From Sphingobacterium paludis (GTDB lineage Bacteria > Bacteroidota > Bacteroidia > Sphingobacteriales > Sphingobacteriaceae), in the NCBI RefSeq assembly GCF_004364125.1, contig NZ_SNZV01000005.1, positions 186,001 to 250,000 of the forward strand: a DNA stretch of 64,000 nt, read 5' to 3'. The notes beneath the pieces were generated by a model, which was not told where the DNA came from, ran no database searches, and worked only from the letters and a program-made list of their open reading frames with translations. Below are positions 62,395 through 64,000 of the stretch, piece by piece. Position 1 is the first letter of the stretch. The number at the start of each line of letters is the position of its first letter. Both the position numbers and the translations under genes were made by a program.

Positions 62395-63465
62395 ATGAAA
62401 TCGCAAATAAGTATAGCAGTCGGTGTTATCGTCATTTTAATTGGATTATTAATAGGACAACTATCGGCCAACAAAGAAAAAATGGCTGCAGACATCGAAA
62501 AATCCCTCGTAGTCAACACCACCGTACCCGTAATTATTGAGACACCTGCTAAAGCTACCTTACACAATGCCATCGTACTGCACGGCACTATTAGGCCTGA
62601 AAATGAAATACCCATTCTTTCAAAACAGCAAGGAATAATCATCAGAAAGTATAAGAAAACTGGCCAATCCGTTCGTAAAGGAGAACCAATCGCGCAGATA
62701 GAAAATGAAATCTTACAAAAAAGTCTACAGTCAGCTCAGGCAAATTATGCGAAACTAGCAAAAGATGTGGAGCGGTACCAGATACTAAAAAAGAATGGTG
62801 CTGTAGCAAGCCAAGAGCTCGAAACTATACAGATGTCACTACGCGATGTGGAGGAGCATATCAGGAGCCTAAAGGATCAAATAGCCAACTCAACGATCCT
62901 GTCTCCGGTAGACGGTATTATTGCTGCGGACTATGTCGAAGAAGGGCAATTCGTCATGACAGGTGGACAGATTGTACAGATTATCTCGGGCAGTGGATTA
63001 AAGCTATCCCTGAGTACAGCGGAGTCGGATGTTTTAATGATTAAAAAAGGTCAAGAAGTGACTGTTAAGGTAAGCGCTTTAGCAGGACAACCCATCCAAG
63101 GAATCGTAGAACTCATCTCGCCCAAGGCTAATAACCTGCACTATTACATCGTTGACATCACGCTAAAAGAGAACAATCCTGATTTAAGAGCAGGTATGTT
63201 TGCATCTGCCGAATTGTCCCTGACAGCCAAAGATAATGATATCGATGATATCGTTATTAGCCGCAAAGCGATAGTAGGCAGCACAAAAAAACCGTATGTG
63301 TATGTCGTTAAGAACGGAATAGCACAAAAAAGAGAAATCAGCCTTGGTTCTTACAACGATAAACAGATTGTTGTCCGTTCGGGAATAACATGTCAAGACA
63401 CCGTCATCACGAGTGGCCAAATCAACTTATCGGACGGATTCCCTATCACGATTTTAAACAAGTAA
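62395..63465 (+). CDS. RND efflux membrane fusion protein
   Basis: 356 residues. An N-terminal membrane anchor (about 5-22) is followed by IVLHGTIRPENEIPI, a hairpin around ILKKNGAVASQELE, ILSPVDGIIAADYVEEGQFV and beta-barrel and membrane-proximal domains, the RND adaptor layout. It lies 13 bp after the TolC gene and 5 bp before the RND gene. Confidence 0.92.
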   Translation: MKSQISIAVGVIVILIGLLIGQLSANKEKMAADIEKSLVVNTTVPVIIETPAKATLHNAIVLHGTIRPENEIPILSKQQGIIIRKYKKTGQSVRKGEPIAQIENEILQKSLQSAQANYAKLAKDVERYQILKKNGAVASQELETIQMSLRDVEEHIRSLKDQIANSTILSPVDGIIAADYVEEGQFVMTGGQIVQIISGSGLKLSLSTAESDVLMIKKGQEVTVKVSALAGQPIQGIVELISPKANNLHYYIVDITLKENNPDLRAGMFASAELSLTAKDNDIDDIVISRKAIVGSTKKPYVYVVKNGIAQKREISLGSYNDKQIVVRSGITCQDTVITSGQINLSDGFPITILNK

Positions 63466-63470
63466 CAAAA

Positions 63471-64000
63471 ATGAATTTAACAAAAATATCTATCAAGAGG
63501 CCTACTGCAGTCATTATCGTCTGTATTGCATTAGCAGCTTTCGGGATCTATTCTCTGATGAATATCAATCAGGAACTTATGCCAAAAGTTTCTACAAATA
63601 CCATCTCCATCACAACACTTTATCCAGGTGCAGGCGTACAAGAAGTTGAAAACTCGGTCACAAAAAAAATCGAAGAAGCAACCGCAGCTTTGGAGGGTAT
63701 AGACAATGTTATGTCTACATCGATGGAGAATTTTTCGCTTGTAACCATCACACTAAAGCCGGGTACGAATCTCGAAAAAGTGATGCAGGAAGCACAGCGG
63801 GAAGTCAATAAGATTCGTTCAGAATTGCCTGACGACGCTAAAGAACCGGCCGTTACCGATTTTAAAGTCACAGACATTCCGATTATGACCATTGGAGTTA
63901 CCTCGTCGATAGATGAAATGGAACTATATGAAATTGTCGACAGTAAGATAAAACCAGCATTGGAACGCATATCCGGTGTAGGTAGAGTTGCTTTAATCGG
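63471..64000 (+). CDS. RND-family efflux transporter, 3' part outside the window
   Basis: The first 176 codons are seen: MNLTKISIKRPTAVIIVCIA, first membrane helix, then ELMPKVSTNTISITTLYPGAG and VEKKIEEATAALEGI-like porter-domain sequence (here VTKKIEEATAALEGIDNV). This is the start of an AcrB/HAE-type inner-membrane pump driven by the proton motive force, and it completes the tripartite system. Class by metal or drug substrate cannot be decided from this part. Confidence 0.92.
   Translation, partial: MNLTKISIKRPTAVIIVCIALAAFGIYSLMNINQELMPKVSTNTISITTLYPGAGVQEVENSVTKKIEEATAALEGIDNVMSTSMENFSLVTITLKPGTNLEKVMQEAQREVNKIRSELPDDAKEPAVTDFKVTDIPIMTIGVTSSIDEMELYEIVDSKIKPALERISGVGRVALI

Larger units (their letters stand above)
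18394..64000. mobile_element. Integrative conjugative element of CTnDOT-like type, right end not seen
   Basis: Serine recombinase at a tRNA gene, ArdA, a complete minus-strand tra operon, mobA-mobB-mobC and cargo define an ICE. The backbone extends at least to mobC at 49238. The genes to the right are probably still cargo, but no repeated tRNA fragment was found, so the right boundary given is only the window edge. Confidence 0.6.

Overview
The window comes from a Bacteroidota chromosome, most likely a member of the Sphingobacteriaceae. The evidence is the style of the housekeeping proteins, TAnnTTTG-type promoters, a GH92 alpha-mannosidase, lipoprotein and SnoaL-type secreted proteins, and a conjugation module of the Bacteroidetes CTnDOT (TraA-TraQ) type. 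The genus cannot be fixed from the sequence alone.

Positions 1-18455 are core chromosome. They hold a truncated GH92 mannosidase, a two-component system, the lysine genes lysC-lysA, the serine genes serC-serA, gyrA followed by two TPR proteins, a lipocalin-like protein, a JmjC/cupin-8 protein, a YchJ-like protein, the ribosomal operon rpsF-rpsR-rplI with a clear terminator, a LapA-domain protein and tRNA-Lys(TTT).

From the 3' half of tRNA-Lys rightward lies an integrative conjugative element (ICE). A large serine recombinase reads back into the tRNA gene on the opposite strand, so its last codons are antisense tRNA. Next come a 63-codon conserved-type small ORF, ArdA antirestriction protein, an orphan receiver protein with Glu at the phosphoacceptor site, a long imperfect palindrome, and a three-gene AT-rich cassette built around an FRG-domain protein. 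The minus-strand tra operon (traA to traQ order, 25375-41226) is interrupted between traD and traE by a plus-strand Gabija-type pair (OLD nuclease plus UvrD helicase). A hairpin-rich oriT candidate precedes mobA-mobB. mobC (the coupling protein with a YWFCY N-terminus) is separated from mobB by a cargo block of esterase, HxlR, monooxygenase, duplicated SnoaL protein and TetR. Three near-identical palindromes in that block look like one operator family.

Right of mobC is more cargo. There is a YclNOPQ-like siderophore ABC importer, a DinB protein, an AraC regulator and a TolC-HlyD-MFS exporter. The importer promoter and the araC/exporter intergenic region carry the same 21-bp-phased direct repeat, which suggests one AraC regulon coupling uptake and export. 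The window ends with a LytS/LytTR two-component system divergent from a TolC-MFP-RND efflux operon, whose RND gene is cut by the window edge. No second copy of the tRNA 3' end was found, so the right end of the ICE is either beyond 64000 or too short to recognise by eye.

The strongest candidates for something undescribed are the FRG/membrane/unknown three-gene cassette (22176-24930) and the AraC-linked importer-exporter regulon (49308-58863).
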